Shown here: positions 1 to 11,189 of the stretch, in pieces
Layout of the letters: every line of letters begins with the position of its first letter
How positions within the stretch are numbered: the first letter of the stretch is position 1
DNA from: Guillardia theta CCMP2712
Lineage: Eukaryota > Cryptophyceae > Pyrenomonadales > Geminigeraceae
Reading direction: 5' to 3'
Assembly (NCBI RefSeq): GCF_000315625.1
Contig: NW_005434586.1
Coordinates: 293,184-357,183 of the forward strand
DNA length: 64,000 nucleotides
The notes under the pieces: model-generated
What the model saw: the letters and a program-made list of their open reading frames with translations, nothing else
Database searches by the model: none
What the model was told of the DNA's origin: nothing
Program-made: the position numbers and the translations under genes

Positions 1-2517
1 GCCATTGACCGCAAGGAAAGCAAGATCTCTGACTCAAGGAAACACTGTTCACTTCCACTCCTCCCGTTGGTGACCGACCCTCAACAGTGAACAAGTCGTT
101 GCCAACAGCGTTGGTGATACTTACCAGCTTGCAAGCTTCCCAATCCTGAAAGAACTCCTTGCGCACTTGATCGCTAACGATAAATTTGTCTTGCTCTTGT
201 AACAATATTTTCCTAGAAAGTGCCTTTCCCAAACATTCCATCCAAAAGTCTCCCAATGATTCGAAGAATTCGAGAGGATTACGTTTTGTAGCCAGGGAAG
301 AGCTCAGTTTTTTATCTCCAGTCTCAGCCTGTATGTTCGATTTGATTCCGTAAGTGCGGACGCATCCTTGTGTTGAGACATCTGTACTGGTCTTAGGAAG
401 CAGTTGAGCTCCTTGTGTTGAGACATCTGTACTGGTCTTAGGAAGCAGTTGAGCATACGTTGCCTGCAGAGCACATGTCTTGAGCTGTTGCTCACAGGTA
501 TAACTACATCACTTACCCATTGCGCGTCTGCGATGCCAGAGGATTTGAGATGGTCAAACGCCAGTGGGTTGGCCTTTTGTAGTTGGTTCATTCTCATGTC
601 AAACTCCACGTGGGTATGAGCTTGCTATCCGAAAGCATCAGAGCTCATACAGGAACCCTACAACCAACCTGTGCTTGCCAGAAAATTTCCAACGCACCAG
701 ACCCGCCAGAGCCTTTGGGATACAAACATTGCCCGCGGTTACCTGTGGTACATGTATGACTGGCAGACGAAATACAATCAGGAGAATACGTGAACAGAAA
801 TGATTGATGCCGGCAATGAGGCGGGTACAGCAGACAAGCACATCTGCGTGAGGTAGTGCTTGCTGTACCCCTTTGAGAATGGCAGTTGATCGACCAGTCA
901 TGATAGTCAGCGATCCGCTGGATGGACATAGCCAAGGTCCCAGGGATGTGCGTTTGAGCTGGTTCCATACCCATTCGGTGTTTTCTGCTGTTTCAGCAAC
1001 AACAGAATCGTTGGCCTCCTTCCACTGGGCAAACACGCCTGAATCGCACGATGAGACAGGACGCAGACGAAAGTTTCAGTTGTGCGCTACCAGCTGCAAC
1101 TGGGAGGACCGTCCCATCCCCCAACCGACCAGTTATGATCATGAACTTTCCTTGGAAGGGGCTGACTACAAAGTCAGTACCTATCTCCCCCCCCGAGCAT
1201 ACTGCGCAGCAGGGGATAGGGAAAGAGACCTGCGATTGAAACGATAGAAGCCCTGACGTTGCCGTTGTCAATGGGAAACAACAACCAGAGGAGATGGAGG
1301 GACCTGGCCGAGGAAGCGCAAACCACAGTGCTGAATCAAACGAAGGATGCCCTCGTTGCACAGGAAGGCTCCCTGGAAACTACCCGCATGCTTCTCACCT
1401 TGGTAAGGAGGCTGGCAGACAGCCCGACTGTCATGGTTCAATTTGGAATACTTAGACATCCATTCGTTTAATATCTTGAAAGAACGTTCGTCCTTTTTCT
1501 TGTTTTCCAACTCAATTTCTTGTAGAGCTCGCTGGACTGTAACTTCATTGGCCGACACGCCTATCTGCATTTTGAGGAGGCGAGAGAGTTGAATGGCTGT
1601 CAGGCAACATTCTCCATTGTTCTGTGAGCAACAAGACACGAGACAACGAAATGACGGCAGTGTAGCCAGATATTGGACCGAGACATCAGCATGTGACGTG
1701 CAATCTTCATGACTCGTCCTGAATGTACGGAATACATTCAACACATCAACATGCGAGATTCTGAGAAAGAAGTTCAATGCACGCCATGCCCTACCATTTA
1801 CGGGACTCGTGGATATGTAATGAGCTGTACTTGCTTTACATGCCCGTAACTCAAAGACATTCTTTATCTCAATGCTCGTCTGACTTGTCCTTCAGGTATA
1901 GGATTGTCATTGACAGGAAACACAGCAAGAAACATATCGGTGGTGAATATTTTGTTGTCAATCGAGAATCGAGCACTTTCTATATTCCATATCTTCCCAT
2001 CAAGGTCAGCGGTGTGATCGATTACAGGTTCGAACACAGGTTGGATCGCTTGTTCGTGTTCATCCTTGATCTTCCTGCTGTCAAGATGGCGCGAAGATCC
2101 GCAAACATTGCTCGAGCTCGACAAGCTTGTACTCGTATCATCCTTGCGCAGTCTGGAGCTAGACTGCGGAGACTCGAGCTGAAGGCAGAGCTGAAGGTGA
2201 AGGAGATAGAGCAGCAGAGTCAGCGGTAACAACTTGTGTAGGATGGTCTTGCTCACCTTGTCGAGGGTAGATGAGGGCATGGGCCCATACAGGGCTGCAT
2301 ACAGAAAATTCACTTGAGCAAGAAGGCCTTGTTTTGACTGCAGTTCCGAGAGAGGTATGGACAGCATGGAGCAAGTATGTTGTATAGCTTCGTCGACTGT
2401 GTAGTGCGTTGGGACGCCCATCTGCCATCTGAGATCCTTCAACTTAGATTCGAACGTCAAGGTCTCCCGCCCGCCGCTCCCGTTCCCGCCCTGCATCGCG
2501 GCAGTAGCCTGTGTCAC
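1..2517 (-). CDS. Unidentified spliced gene, 5' end at about 2517, running off the left edge
   Basis: I do not recognise this protein. The minus strand carries a chain of open segments that read like exons: 2517-1864 (starts MTQATAAMQGG), about 1777-1300, about 1036-950, 609-304, and about 310-125. The last ends in a good splice donor (CTG followed by GTAAGT on the minus strand at about 124), so the gene continues beyond the window. Residues such as LEFFESLGDFWMECLGKAL and QDKFIVSDQVRKEFFQDWE look like an ordinary helical protein rather than chance translation. An in-frame 45-bp duplication at 366-455 keeps the frame open, which mildly supports coding. Exon joins between segments are not resolved, and no catalytic motif or transmembrane segment is evident. 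It could be one gene or two, or an old mobile-element ORF. Confidence 0.38.
366..455. repeat. Perfect 45-bp tandem duplication inside a likely exon
   Basis: Units 366-410 and 411-455 are identical apart from the junction. 45 is divisible by three, so the minus-strand reading frame simply repeats 15 residues (LNCFLRPVQMSQHK plus E or D). A recent duplication is the simplest reading. Confidence 0.85.
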
Positions 2518-2572
2518 GTTGCCTGATCAAGAAGATGATTCAAGATCTGAAGTTGTTGAACATGTTAAGTTT

Positions 2573-2616
2573 GTTTAGCTAAACTTGTTCGACATTTTCT
2601 GTTTGTTTAGCTAAAC
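2573..2616. repeat. Two copies of a 12-bp palindrome in a divergent 5' spacer
   Basis: GTTTAGCTAAAC occurs at 2573-2584 and again at 2605-2616, each within the longer repeat TTTGTTTAGCTAAACTTGTTC minus its last base. The pair lies just upstream of the minus-strand start at 2517. It could be a paired binding site for a dimeric regulator; nothing in the sequence proves it. Confidence 0.6.
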
Positions 2617-2639
2617 TTGTTCATCTGCGACACAAAATG

Positions 2640-3181
2640 TTTTCCGTACTGATTCTAAAGTTAACTTAACTTTGAGTAAAGATTACGTAGGAATGGGTTC
2701 AGCTATGAAAACCAGAATAACTCAGTCAAAGTTCCTTCGGAGATTCGGCCCGGGCCCGGGAGACTCCGGCGGCCATAAAAAAAACATCAACCTTTGACAG
2801 GTTCAGATACTCCCCTCCCTCCTGACATCTGCCGTAGTGCAGTCACAGCGCAGCGCTGATCATCCCCCCCCCCCCCCCCCCCCCTCCGGGCGGCCCCCAC
2901 CTTCCCGTCTTCCGATTCTCACTCAGGCCTTCCTCACTGCACTTGCCAGGCTAGGAACCTCCCGAGCCCGGCGGCTGCTGGAACCTTTCAAGGATCCCCT
3001 GCTCCGAGCCCCCGCTTTGCTGCAGTGCCTCCCTCCCTCCCTCCCTCCCTCCCTCCCTCCCTCCCTCCCTCCGGGCCACCCGAGTCCCTCACTTCCCCGA
3101 GTCCCCCCGGCGACCCTGTGTTCACTTTGCCGACCTCCAGCCTCATCTGAGTCTTAAGCTCCTCCGCCGCTGAGCTTCGCC
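2640..3181. other. Divergent 5' spacer with motif, GC patch, poly-C and CCCT repeat
   Basis: The spacer separates the minus gene starting at 2517 from the plus gene starting at 3182. It contains the motif AACTTTGAGTAAA near 2668-2680, a GC palindromic patch (GGCCCGGGCCCGGG) near 2748-2761, a run of 21 C at 2864-2884 and a CCCT tandem at about 3029-3071. No gene was seen here. A CT-rich stretch just before an ATG is common for core promoters and 5' UTRs in such genomes, but no initiator or TATA could be assigned with confidence. Confidence 0.55.
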
Positions 3182-5590
3182 ATGTTCTCTCCCTGGGGAG
3201 AAGACGAGACGGTCGTAGATGTGAGAGCCTTGAGGCACCACTTCGAAGGAGAAGGCGCTATCAGGTCAGTCAAGCAGGACAAGCCCAAGAGAAAGAAGAA
3301 ACAAGAGCTGGTCAGACGCAACACCAGCCCTGATCTCCGACCCACCAAGGGCAGGAAAGAGAGGATAGTCATGGAGCAGGATACAGGGCTCTCATGGCAA
3401 TCGATACAGGATGCTGCTGAGCGAGCGCAGTCGGGCGATCAACAAGCGCGAAAGGCGGAGGAGGAGAAGGCCAGCCCAAGCATGCACGGATCGGTCAGGG
3501 AGCAGGGGAGTTTCCTCAGCGTGCAGGAAGGAGACGTTGCAGACGAGGTGGACAACAGCCGGAGCAGCGAGACCCACGTCCTCAAGAACTTCACGCTCAA
3601 CATCGCAACTCGTGAGCCGGTGAGGAGCCGATTCCTTGTCCTTGGTTGTTGTGGATGCTTGTCTTTATCCTCCATCCCTTGGGTCTCTGTCTCTGTCTCC
3701 CGCCACACACCCCCCCCCCCCCCCCCCACCTTTTCTTTCCCTCTCCCTCTCCCTCTCCCTCTCCCTCTCCCTCTCCCTCTCCCTCTTCCTCTCCCGCTTT
3801 CTCTTTCTCTTTCTTGCCTTCTTCACGCACTTTGCAGCACAACCACGAAGACATCCCGGTCGTGCAGCCATGGCGGCGTATGGGAGCTAAAGGAACCCCA
3901 GGTTTGCCTGAGATGCTTGTAACTAGATCTTAAGTCAGCACAGGAGTTCTTCGCAAGGGAATACTGCAGAGGAAGAGAAGTGAGCAGGTGTGAAGGGATC
4001 TGACAGCATGCTGATCGCTGCGCAGTGGAAGAAGACAGGATGATGAAAGAACAGCGCATTGCTGACATCTCGCAGAAATCTGTGAGCTCATTGAACAGCG
4101 ATAAGCGGCAGATGTCGATCGGGTTCAGCAGAAACTTTTTGAGGATAAGGAATGATGGACGTCGTCATTCATGCAGGCGTTGATGTTGTCTTTGATCTCC
4201 AGGAAGAGGAATATTGTACGAGAGATCCCGGAAGCGATTGTGGGAGAAAACTTCAAATCGATGGCAAGAAGTGGCTTCATATATGACAAGAACAAAGAGG
4301 AGGATAAAGACAAGGAGGAAAGGGACCGGGAGATGATGAAAGCTTTGAACAAGCAGAGGTCAATTGAAGAAGCAAAGTTTCAAGGTGATCTTGTGCAGTG
4401 AATGTTGCGTTCGATGTTGTTTTATGAGCCATTTGATAGATCAGAGGAGTAGAGATGCTCCTTCGTACACAGAGGCCGAGAAGGAAAAGGTAAGGGATCA
4501 ACGTCGGCCATGTTCTGATCCGGGTACCTTCGTCTGCAGGCCAGGGAAGAGAAAGTTCTCAGAGCTATGGTAGTTGAAGGAGTTGAGGAGATTGATTGTG
4601 ATGCAGTGAGACAGGATCGGAGGAATAAAAAGCGGCTAGCACTAGAAGACATTATTGAGCAACGCAAAGCACAACAAGTCAGGCCAATCACTGTGCGTGA
4701 TCTTGATCTTGTTTGCTTTCTCCGTCGACGTGAATGCATGAACAGGATCCAAACCATTCCCATCTCAAGCATCACAAGACGTTGTCACGATTCTTTGATC
4801 GATCTTCTCTCACGCGCCATGGCAGGTCATGGGACGCCGACAGGTTTGACATCAGCGGTTACATCCAGTCGATTTCCCTCGAGGCCGCGGGCGAGGAGGA
4901 CGTCCCCCCCCCGGCTCTAAAGCATGCGGCGACTACTCGGAGTAATCGCAGACGTCAAGTCAAAGAGGCTGCTGACTTGTTCCAGGTGTCATAGTCAGAG
5001 GCAAGTTTCCTCCTCTTCCCAAGAGCTCCAGCGAACCTCCTCGAACGAGAGGGCTTGACACTAGCTTCTTAGACGTTGGTCAGCTCACCACTCGCCTCTT
5101 GCTCCTCCTACTGACATCTCGCTTGTATCGCCTCTTCCTCGTAGCTCTCTACCCTCCTCTCCGTCCTCGTGTCGATGCTCGCCAGGTGAAGGCAGGGGCG
5201 AGACAGGACCTCGAGAGCGCCAGCCTGCGAGCAAAGATGAGGAAGAAGGAGCAACTCAAGGGGTCTGAGCAGGAGGAGGAGGAGGAGGAGGAGGAGAAGC
5301 CTCCGCCTCGTCAGGAGAGACTTCTAGTGCGACGTCTCAGCAGAACATGGGAGCCTCCTGTTGTGCGCATCGTTGATCTCTCGGGGGAACAGGAAGCAAA
5401 CAGTCCGCTAGCCTCCCTGCTATCGCCCAGCTGGAGGAAAAGAGAGACCTTGGAGGAGGAGGAGGATGAGGAGGATGAACAAGTCTTTCCCCTCCCTTCC
5501 TCTAGCCACCAGTCGCACTCTGACAGCAAACTCGCCATGCGGCGGTTCAGCAGGCAGGTTGACCTTGGGAGTGAACTTGAGCAGTTCCGT

Positions 5591-5632
<42 letters not shown>

Positions 5633-5731
5633 GCGACCATTCCCTCGTTCGGTCGAGCTCCCAGCACCAGGACTCTGTACTCCCAGCTCGAGGAAGCAGC
5701 TGGATCACTGACTGACTTGCTCGCAGGCTGA
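3182..5731 (+). CDS. Low-complexity/coiled-coil protein with poly-Q tract, multi-exon
   Basis: Unknown function. The start ATG at 3182 begins MFSPWGEDETVVDVRALRHH. The first exon ends near 3618 before GTGAGG, and a CT-rich intron follows. Further exons are visible near 4200-4385 (RKRNIVREIPEAIVGENF), 4455-4488, 4542-4678 (AREEKVLRAMVVEGVEEID), 4760-4986 and 5186-5731. The second exon cannot be joined cleanly to the third in my reading. The C-terminal exon has an E-run, the motif VRRLSRTWEPPVVRIVDLS, a 13-Gln tract encoded by pure CAG at 5591-5629, and the end GSLTDLLAG. Basic KR-rich, acidic and Q-rich stretches suggest a nuclear or scaffold protein, which is inference only. Three 35-bp repeats follow the stop. 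Confidence 0.6.
3710..3790 (+). repeat. Intronic poly-C and CCCTCT microsatellite
   Basis: A C-run is followed by a CTCCCT/CCCTCT array inside the intron between about 3619 and 3837. It makes long artificial open frames on both strands (PSPSPS, SLSLSL, EREREG) that are not genes. Confidence 0.8.
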
Positions 5732-5752
5732 GGACCATAGACAACACGTTGA

Positions 5753-5857
5753 GTGATCGCTGAAACCTTAGACGTGTTGATATGGCAGTGATCGCTGAAA
5801 CCTTAGACGTGTTGATATGGCAGTGATCGCTGAAACCTTAGACGTGTTGATATGGCA
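5753..5857. repeat. 35-bp direct repeat, three exact copies
   Basis: Units 5753-5787, 5788-5822 and 5823-5857 begin GTGATCGCTGAAACC and end GTTGATATGGCA; a partial fourth copy (GTGATCG) follows. There are no spacers, so this is a minisatellite, not a CRISPR array. It lies 22 bp after the stop of the poly-Q gene, in its likely 3' UTR. Confidence 0.9.
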
Positions 5858-6193
5858 GTGATCGAGTGCACGATTTGTTTGCGAGCCTTGGCAATCAATA
5901 CGATGCTGTGATGTATGTCATACTAGCTGATATGTATAACGAATATGATATCATAAATGTCTGAATACTTGATCCCCACTGAACATGATGGGTGTCGGGC
6001 ATTTCAAGCTGCTTCCTTACTTGTTCGACATGCTGCCGGCGAGCTTGTCTACGTAGTTTCCTCTCCTCTCACTCTTCCTCCTCTTGCCTCTGCCGCTCCC
6101 ACCATCTTTCCGTCTTCTCGCTTCCTTTCCCTCCGATGCGCCTCCTCCCCTGCCTGTCGTTTTGTGGTAGGGCCGTTAGGAGTGAGGAGGGGA

Positions 6194-7825
6194 ATGGCAA
6201 GCTTGTACTGCTGGGACTCGGTGCACAAGGAGGGGGTCAGTGCGCTGAGGGTGCATGGGGAAGGAGGAGAAGGGAAGTTGATCTCCGGCTCCTATGACTG
6301 CCGGTTCTGCGTGATCGACTTGGAGGTGAGAGAGGAGGAGGGAGGAGGGAGGAGGGAGGAGGGAGGAGGGAGGAGGGAGGAGGGAGGAGGGAGGAGGGAG
6401 GAGGGAGGAGGGAAAGGATAGAATATTCATATTGGAGGCAGGAGGGGGTGTGCGAGGAGACGTACAAGAGCAGTGACAGTCCCATTCACTCGCTGCATGT
6501 TGATGACCATGTCGTCTACGTCGGCAACGAGCGAGGGAGCATCTTGCTTCAAGATCTGAGGGTGTGCCAGCCTCTCGAGGGGAGGTCCGTATGCTGAAGT
6601 TGCGTCGCAGATGAAGCAAGAGTCCAGGAGGCAACTGGCTGGTCATCGAGGAGCAGTGTACTGTCTTGACAAGCACCAAGACTTCCTGTACTCGGGAGGA
6701 CACGACTGTGCTCTCCGAATGCACGACCTGCGGATGAACAAGTGTATCCGCAAGTTCAGATTCCACAACTTGCCCGTCAGCAGCGTATCGGTGAAGAGGA
6801 GGAGAGGAGAGGAGAGGAGAGGAGAGGAGAGGAGAGGAGAGGAGAGGAGAGGAGAGGAGAGGAGAGGAGAGGACGAGAGGAGAGGAGAGGAGGGGAGGGG
6901 AGGGGAGGGGGAGGGGGACGAGGGGAAAAGGAATGAGAAGAGTTGCCGGTGATTCGCAGGCAGGTCGACGATCACGCTGTGATCTCAGCGTCATGGGACG
7001 GGTACATCTCCTACTTCAAGGTCGTCTCTTCCTCTCCGACTGTCCTCACTTGGCGCTCAGGAGGAGGGGGAGCACAAACGGCTCATGGACGTCAGACGGC
7101 CCGCCAGCCCCGTGGTAGACCTTGTGAGCTCGGATACCTACCTCTACGCTGCCATACGAGACGGGAGGCGAGCAGCGTCGGGCTCTACGATGAGACTGAC
7201 GGGACCTCAGGGTACAAATCTGGTCGCGCTCTAAGATGGAGCTAGTCAGCACCATCCTAGGGCACGACAACGGAGTCTCCGCCCTCCTGCTGCAAGGGGA
7301 TCGGCTCTATGCTGCCAGTGACGACCAGACGGTCTCACTGTGGGAAGCGAAGCCCTCGAAGCCTCTGCTGACCTCCGCAAACCGCCTTGCCTCTTTCTCA
7401 GGCCACACGGCATGCGGCGCAGCATGCGAGCCAGCGGCTGACGGTCGAGCTAGGATGGGGTGCTGAGCCTGGCGTATCGAGACGGCTTGCTGTACAGCGG
7501 GAGTCACGACCAAACCATTCGCATCTGGGATGCACGGGTGACTGACTGACCTGCCCCTCTTCCTGCCCCTCCTCCTGCCCCTCTTCCTGCCCCTCCTCCT
7601 GCCCCTCCTCCTGCCCCTCCTCCTGCCCCTCCTCCTGCCTCTCCTCTTCCTCGTTTTCGTCCACCATCTCTTTTTCCTCCCTTGCCTCCTCCTCGCTCAC
7701 TGACGGTGGGTCAGTCATTCGACGAGAGCACGAGGCTCGAGAAGCTGCCGAGTCACCTCCAGCAGCTCTTGCCCAGCAGCCAGCTGGAGCGAGTGCCCTC
7801 CCTTGAGGAAGGGCACGAGTGGTAG
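6194..7825 (+). CDS. WD40-repeat protein, seven recognisable repeats over several exons
   Basis: A beta-propeller scaffold; the partner is unknown. ATG 6194 starts MASLYCWDSVHKEGVSALRV. WD-type blades are seen at 6230-6327 (KLISGSYDCRFCVIDLE), 6440-6560 (VVYVGNERGSILLQDLR), 6611-6790 (HRGAVYCLDK, LYSGGHDCALRMHDLR), 6961-7020 (HAVISASWDGYISYFK), about 7083-7170 (SPVVDLVSSDTYLYAAIRDG), 7236-7360 (HDNGVSALLLQGDRLYAAS, DDQTVSLWEAK) and 7460-7540 (LLYSGSHDQTIRIWDAR). Seven blades make a complete propeller, which supports this start. The final exon, 7715-7825, encodes a short helical tail (LEKLPSHLQQLLPSSQLERV) joined in phase 0. Three introns are filled with purine- or pyrimidine-rich repeats. Exact joins around 7020-7235 are not certain. 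The PDZ gene starts 54 bp downstream on the same strand. Confidence 0.8.
6325..6416 (+). repeat. GGGAGGA tandem array inside a WD40 intron
   Basis: The array immediately follows the donor GTGAGAG after the first WD blade and continues nearly to the next exon. It leaves the plus strand purine-only for about 90 bp. Confidence 0.85.
6794..6936 (+). repeat. GGAGA/GGGGA purine array inside a WD40 intron
   Basis: A pentanucleotide-type array (AGGAG units, then GGGGA units) fills the intron after the third blade. It generates spurious 80-110 residue open frames on both strands. Confidence 0.85.
7555..7645 (+). repeat. CTCCTGCCC 12-bp array inside a WD40 intron
   Basis: Units of the type CTTCCTGCCCCT/CCTCCTGCCCCT repeat about seven times between the seventh blade and the last exon. 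The reverse strand reads as EEGQ repeats, an artefact. Confidence 0.85.
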
Positions 7826-7878
7826 TTGCAGCTGCTCTCCCCCCCCGCGCCCCTCTCGTCACCTCTGGATGCAGGAAG

Positions 7879-9580
7879 ATGGGGGGGTTAGGCTCGAGCT
7901 TCATCCACCCGGGTATCGGCCTCCGGCTCGGTGACGACATGCACCCTCCTGCTGTGGCAGAGATCTTCCCGGTGAGGAGAAGATGCTGAGGAAGAGGGAA
8001 TGAGGAGGAAGAATTGAGGAGGAGAAGGAGGACGTGACGGGGAAGAGGAAGAGGAAGAGGAAGAGGAAGAGGAGGATGAGAAGTGCTGAAGGATCAGCAG
8101 GGGTCCGCGTGTGAGTTCTCCGGGATCAAGATAGGGGATGTGATCACGGGAGTAAATGGGGTGAGCATAGAGACAGCAAAGGACTTGAGCAGGCAGATCG
8201 CAGAAGCTCCTGAGCACGACGCTGTGGATTTCTCCTTCCTACGGCATGGAAGCGACGAGAATCTGCAGGAGATGAACGCGCGGATAGTCCCGACCATCGA
8301 GGAGAAGGATGAGACATCAGAGCAAACCAGTTTCACTGATGGTGCTGTTGACTTAGTCTCCTTCCTCCTCAGCTACTGACGGCTATGACAGCAAGGCAGC
8401 TCATGTATGCTCTAGTAGATATCCTAGAGGGGAAGGAGAACGTGTGGGATCAGGTCAATGACGTTCACAAGATCATCTTTGACCACACTGGTTCGACTTT
8501 TCATGTTTGTCAGGCTAACAACTGACCTTGAGCTCTAGAGATGTTCGACAAGATCATGATCAAGTATAGCGACGTGGAGTGCACCTACCTGAGGCTAAGA
8601 GATCTTTGGCTCCTCCTCCACCGCTGCAAGCTCGTCAAACCGCACAGATCACTCGCAGACATGGACCGGACCATGTGGCTCCCTCGCATCCGGCAGCTCT
8701 ATCCCCTCCCCCGCGTCCATCGACTTAAGGTGCGAACAAAGAGACTCGCGTACTCCCAGCTCATCCCTCCCAGAACCTTCACGATCCCCAGAGCAAGTTG
8801 ACGGCCAACGACCTGCTGCAAGGCCTCGTCCGCCTCGCCAACGTCAAGTACTCGAAGCAGCGAGACTTGGCCGCCAGGCTCCGCCGGCTGATCGAAAAGC
8901 GCATCCAACCACACGCTCTGGCGGAGGTGACGTCCTTGTACGAGGGGACAGGTCTTGGCCAGCTGGAGCAGGTAGAGGGAGGAGCTGTGTGAGAGAGCCT
9001 GACGCCTCCTCAATCAAGGGGATGCCGCCGCACCAGGAGCGGATGGTCATGCGGTCGTTTGGGAGGTTCTGCAAGGACCCGACGAGGGGCCTGCAGGTCC
9101 AAGAGTTTGCCGAGGCTGTCAAGGTTGAGCAGAGCACTGCTGTGGTGGTGGTGGTGACCGACGGTTCGGTGCAGGTGCTCAACGTCAAGGGGCCCGTCCC
9201 TTCAGGCACCCTCTACTTGTACCTCCTCTTGATGACTCTGTGTGCAGACCTTGCGTCCAAGGTCTTCCGCAAGTGCAAGTGTTTCTTCTTGTGCCGACAA
9301 CTAGAGGAGCTGGAGGAAACAGCCGGGAAGACAGCCATTGACACTGATGCCGAGGTTAATCGTGCTCCTAGTCTCAGTAGACACTCACAGTCTGGCAGTT
9401 GGTGCCCGATGAGTTCTGGATAGGGTTGGCCCTCATATCAGTAGACCAGGTTAACAGGGTATCCTTGCAAGACGCGATGATCAACGTGGTGGACAAGTGA
9501 GTTGACGATGGAGGACGATGGAGGACAACGATCTTTGTGCTGATCTTACTCTGTTCAGGTACATGTCAGATGTAACCTGA
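7879..9580 (+). CDS. PDZ-domain protein with helical EF-hand-like C-terminal region
   Basis: ATG 7879 starts MGGLGSSFIHPGIGLRLGDD. A PDZ domain is split by one intron: GIGLRLGDD then, after the intron ending at about 8099, GSACEFSGIKIGDVITGVNG and VSIETAKDLSRQIAE, with SFLRHG as the last strand. The MGGLGSS start fits the N-myristoylation pattern (Gly2, Ser6). Later exons encode helical segments: MTARQLMYALVDILEGKENV, MFDKIMIKYSDVECTYLRLR followed by DLWLLLHRCKLV, LTANDLLQGLVRLANVKYSK and MVMRSFGRFCKDPTRGLQVQ. These resemble the non-canonical EF-hand-like helices of algal axonemal or signalling proteins; this is a weak likeness. The terminal exons join through a 44-nt intron (9357-9400) to LVPDEFWIGLALISVDQ and end KYMSDVT at 9580. 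The exon end after the PDZ is unresolved. Confidence 0.68.
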
Positions 9581-9664
9581 ACGAGAGCCTCGTTTCATGC
9601 AGCCTTTAGACACCTTGTGGAATACTTATACATGAATCTCAATCTCACATAGCCCCTCCTCTCC

Positions 9665-10478
9665 TCAAGTGGTCACGGCGCTGGTTTCTGCACTAGCGCT
9701 GGTCTCCTGGGGCTTGAGAGTTTCGCCCTCCAGTCGGAGCTTCACGAGCTCTTGGACCTCCTCCTTCTTGGCGCACAGAGCCTGGTGATGCTGCCTTCTC
9801 AACTTCTCAACCGCCTCTATGTAATCGAGCTCCAATCCCTCTGCACAAGCAAATCAGCTACATCGCGAACATGGTTGCAACTGTCAAAACACCTGCTTGT
9901 ACGGCTGCTTGTTCGCGTAGAGTTTGAAGCTGCTTGATCTGTCTGTCGACCTCTCGTTGGTAGCAAGCAAAGCTCTCAAGCTTCTCCTCCTTGCATTTGA
10001 GTAACTCTAGAATCTGGGACTGAAGCTTCTCTTGCAGCTGGTCTTCTATCCTCGAGATGGTCTCCTGTGCCTCGGCTTGCAGTTCTCGTTTCAGCTTCTC
10101 TATTCTCAGCTGCTCACGTCTTCTTCTCAATGCGGTCAGGTCCTGCTGCAGCTGCTGCTCTTGCTGCTGAATGACTATCTCTTCCTCAGAGAGATCGCGC
10201 TCGGTCTTGTCTGGTTTAGAAAAGGGATGAAGGTTCTCTGAATGGTCTTCTCTGCACAATCTGTTGTTTGATTCATTGTCAGCTCTAGATGACAGCGAAG
10301 TTCCCTTGACACATGGGTCCTCTTGCCCAGATTCTCGCGTCCTCTCCATCGAGCTGTTAATCACCTGCAGTCCATATCGTCTGTTTGGCCGTGTCGTCCA
10401 CTTCTTAGCCATGTCTGTCTCTCGTCTCATTCCTCCGCCACTTGGCCGTGCTCTATCCCTTCCCTGCCACCCCGCCAC
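9665..10478 (-). CDS. Coiled-coil protein, two exons
   Basis: Function unknown. Exon 1 (10478-9893) contains a long charged helix from about residue 100: EEEIVIQQQEQQLQQDLTAL, RRRREQLRIEKLKRELQAE and REVDRQIKQLQTLREQAAVQ. A canonical 52-nt intron (9892-9841, GTGTTTTG to TGTGCAG) joins it in phase 1 to exon 2, which gives GLELDYIEAVEKLRRQHHQA and ends SASAETSAVTT at 9665. The initiator may be the first Met of the frame or the one in METDMAKKW-like context near 10412 (MAKKWTTRPNRRYG); 10478 is the outer limit. Q- and E-rich composition with heptad-like spacing indicates a structural coiled coil. Its stop faces the PDZ gene stop at 9580 across 84 bp. Confidence 0.7.
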
Positions 10479-10559
10479 CTGTCGTTGCTTCCCCCGACAG
10501 GCTCAAGCGCCTTCCCGCCATGTTTGAACCCTCTCCATGGGGAGCCCACGTCTCCGCAC

Positions 10560-11189
10560 AGACCCAGTTGGAGAGACTGCTGGATCTGAGGCAGGCTCTG
10601 AGGCAGGTTCTGATCAGATCTGAGAGGCTGGATCTGAGGCAGATCTTGAGCATCGGAGGGGTCCCTTGTAAGCCCGCCTCTGATCACTTAGCACGACCTC
10701 ATTCATGTAGGAGGTACTCGCTGCCTTTTCTTGCCCCTACCATACTTTTCTCTTGCATTTTGACTCGATGGTACGAGGTATCGAGTTTTCAATTGAGGGA
10801 CGTGATATGTATCACATTCCTACCGAGGCTACGGCCATGGGCATCTCTGAGAGGGTAGTAGGGTATTCGAACTTGGATGGTTGAGGTGCTGGGTGGTGGG
10901 AGGAGGAGAACTTGAAGACAGGTTCATGATAGCCGTTCAAATTGATTCTTGTTAGTAGCGAACGTTTCAAATTACATCGAGATGTTTCAACTAACACACC
11001 ACAAATTAAAACACAAATGGAGACCCCCAATCGTTGAACTGGGGTTCTTCCTGACCACCACCGGTCTGCCCTTGTACCCACCCTGGGCCCTTGAAAATGC
11101 TTTGTACGACCAGGGTCCAAAAGAAGCCAAAAACCGTTTTTTTGTCGGTTGAAGTTTTTTCCATTCGAGGTAGTAGTACCCCCACCCTC
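10560..11189. other. Spacer without a supported gene
   Basis: The stretch has a short imperfect repeat of CTGAGGCAG/GATCTGAG at about 10580-10650 and T/G-rich sequence beyond 10850. Open frames are short and not conserved-looking. It probably contains the 5' region of the coiled-coil gene. Confidence 0.5.

Noticed and set aside
5753-5857. Possible CRISPR-like repeats
   Set aside because: Copies abut with no spacers; eukaryotic minisatellite.
6176-6994. 272-codon minus frame with LLSSPLLSSP
   Set aside because: Runs through intronic GGAGA arrays of the WD40 gene.
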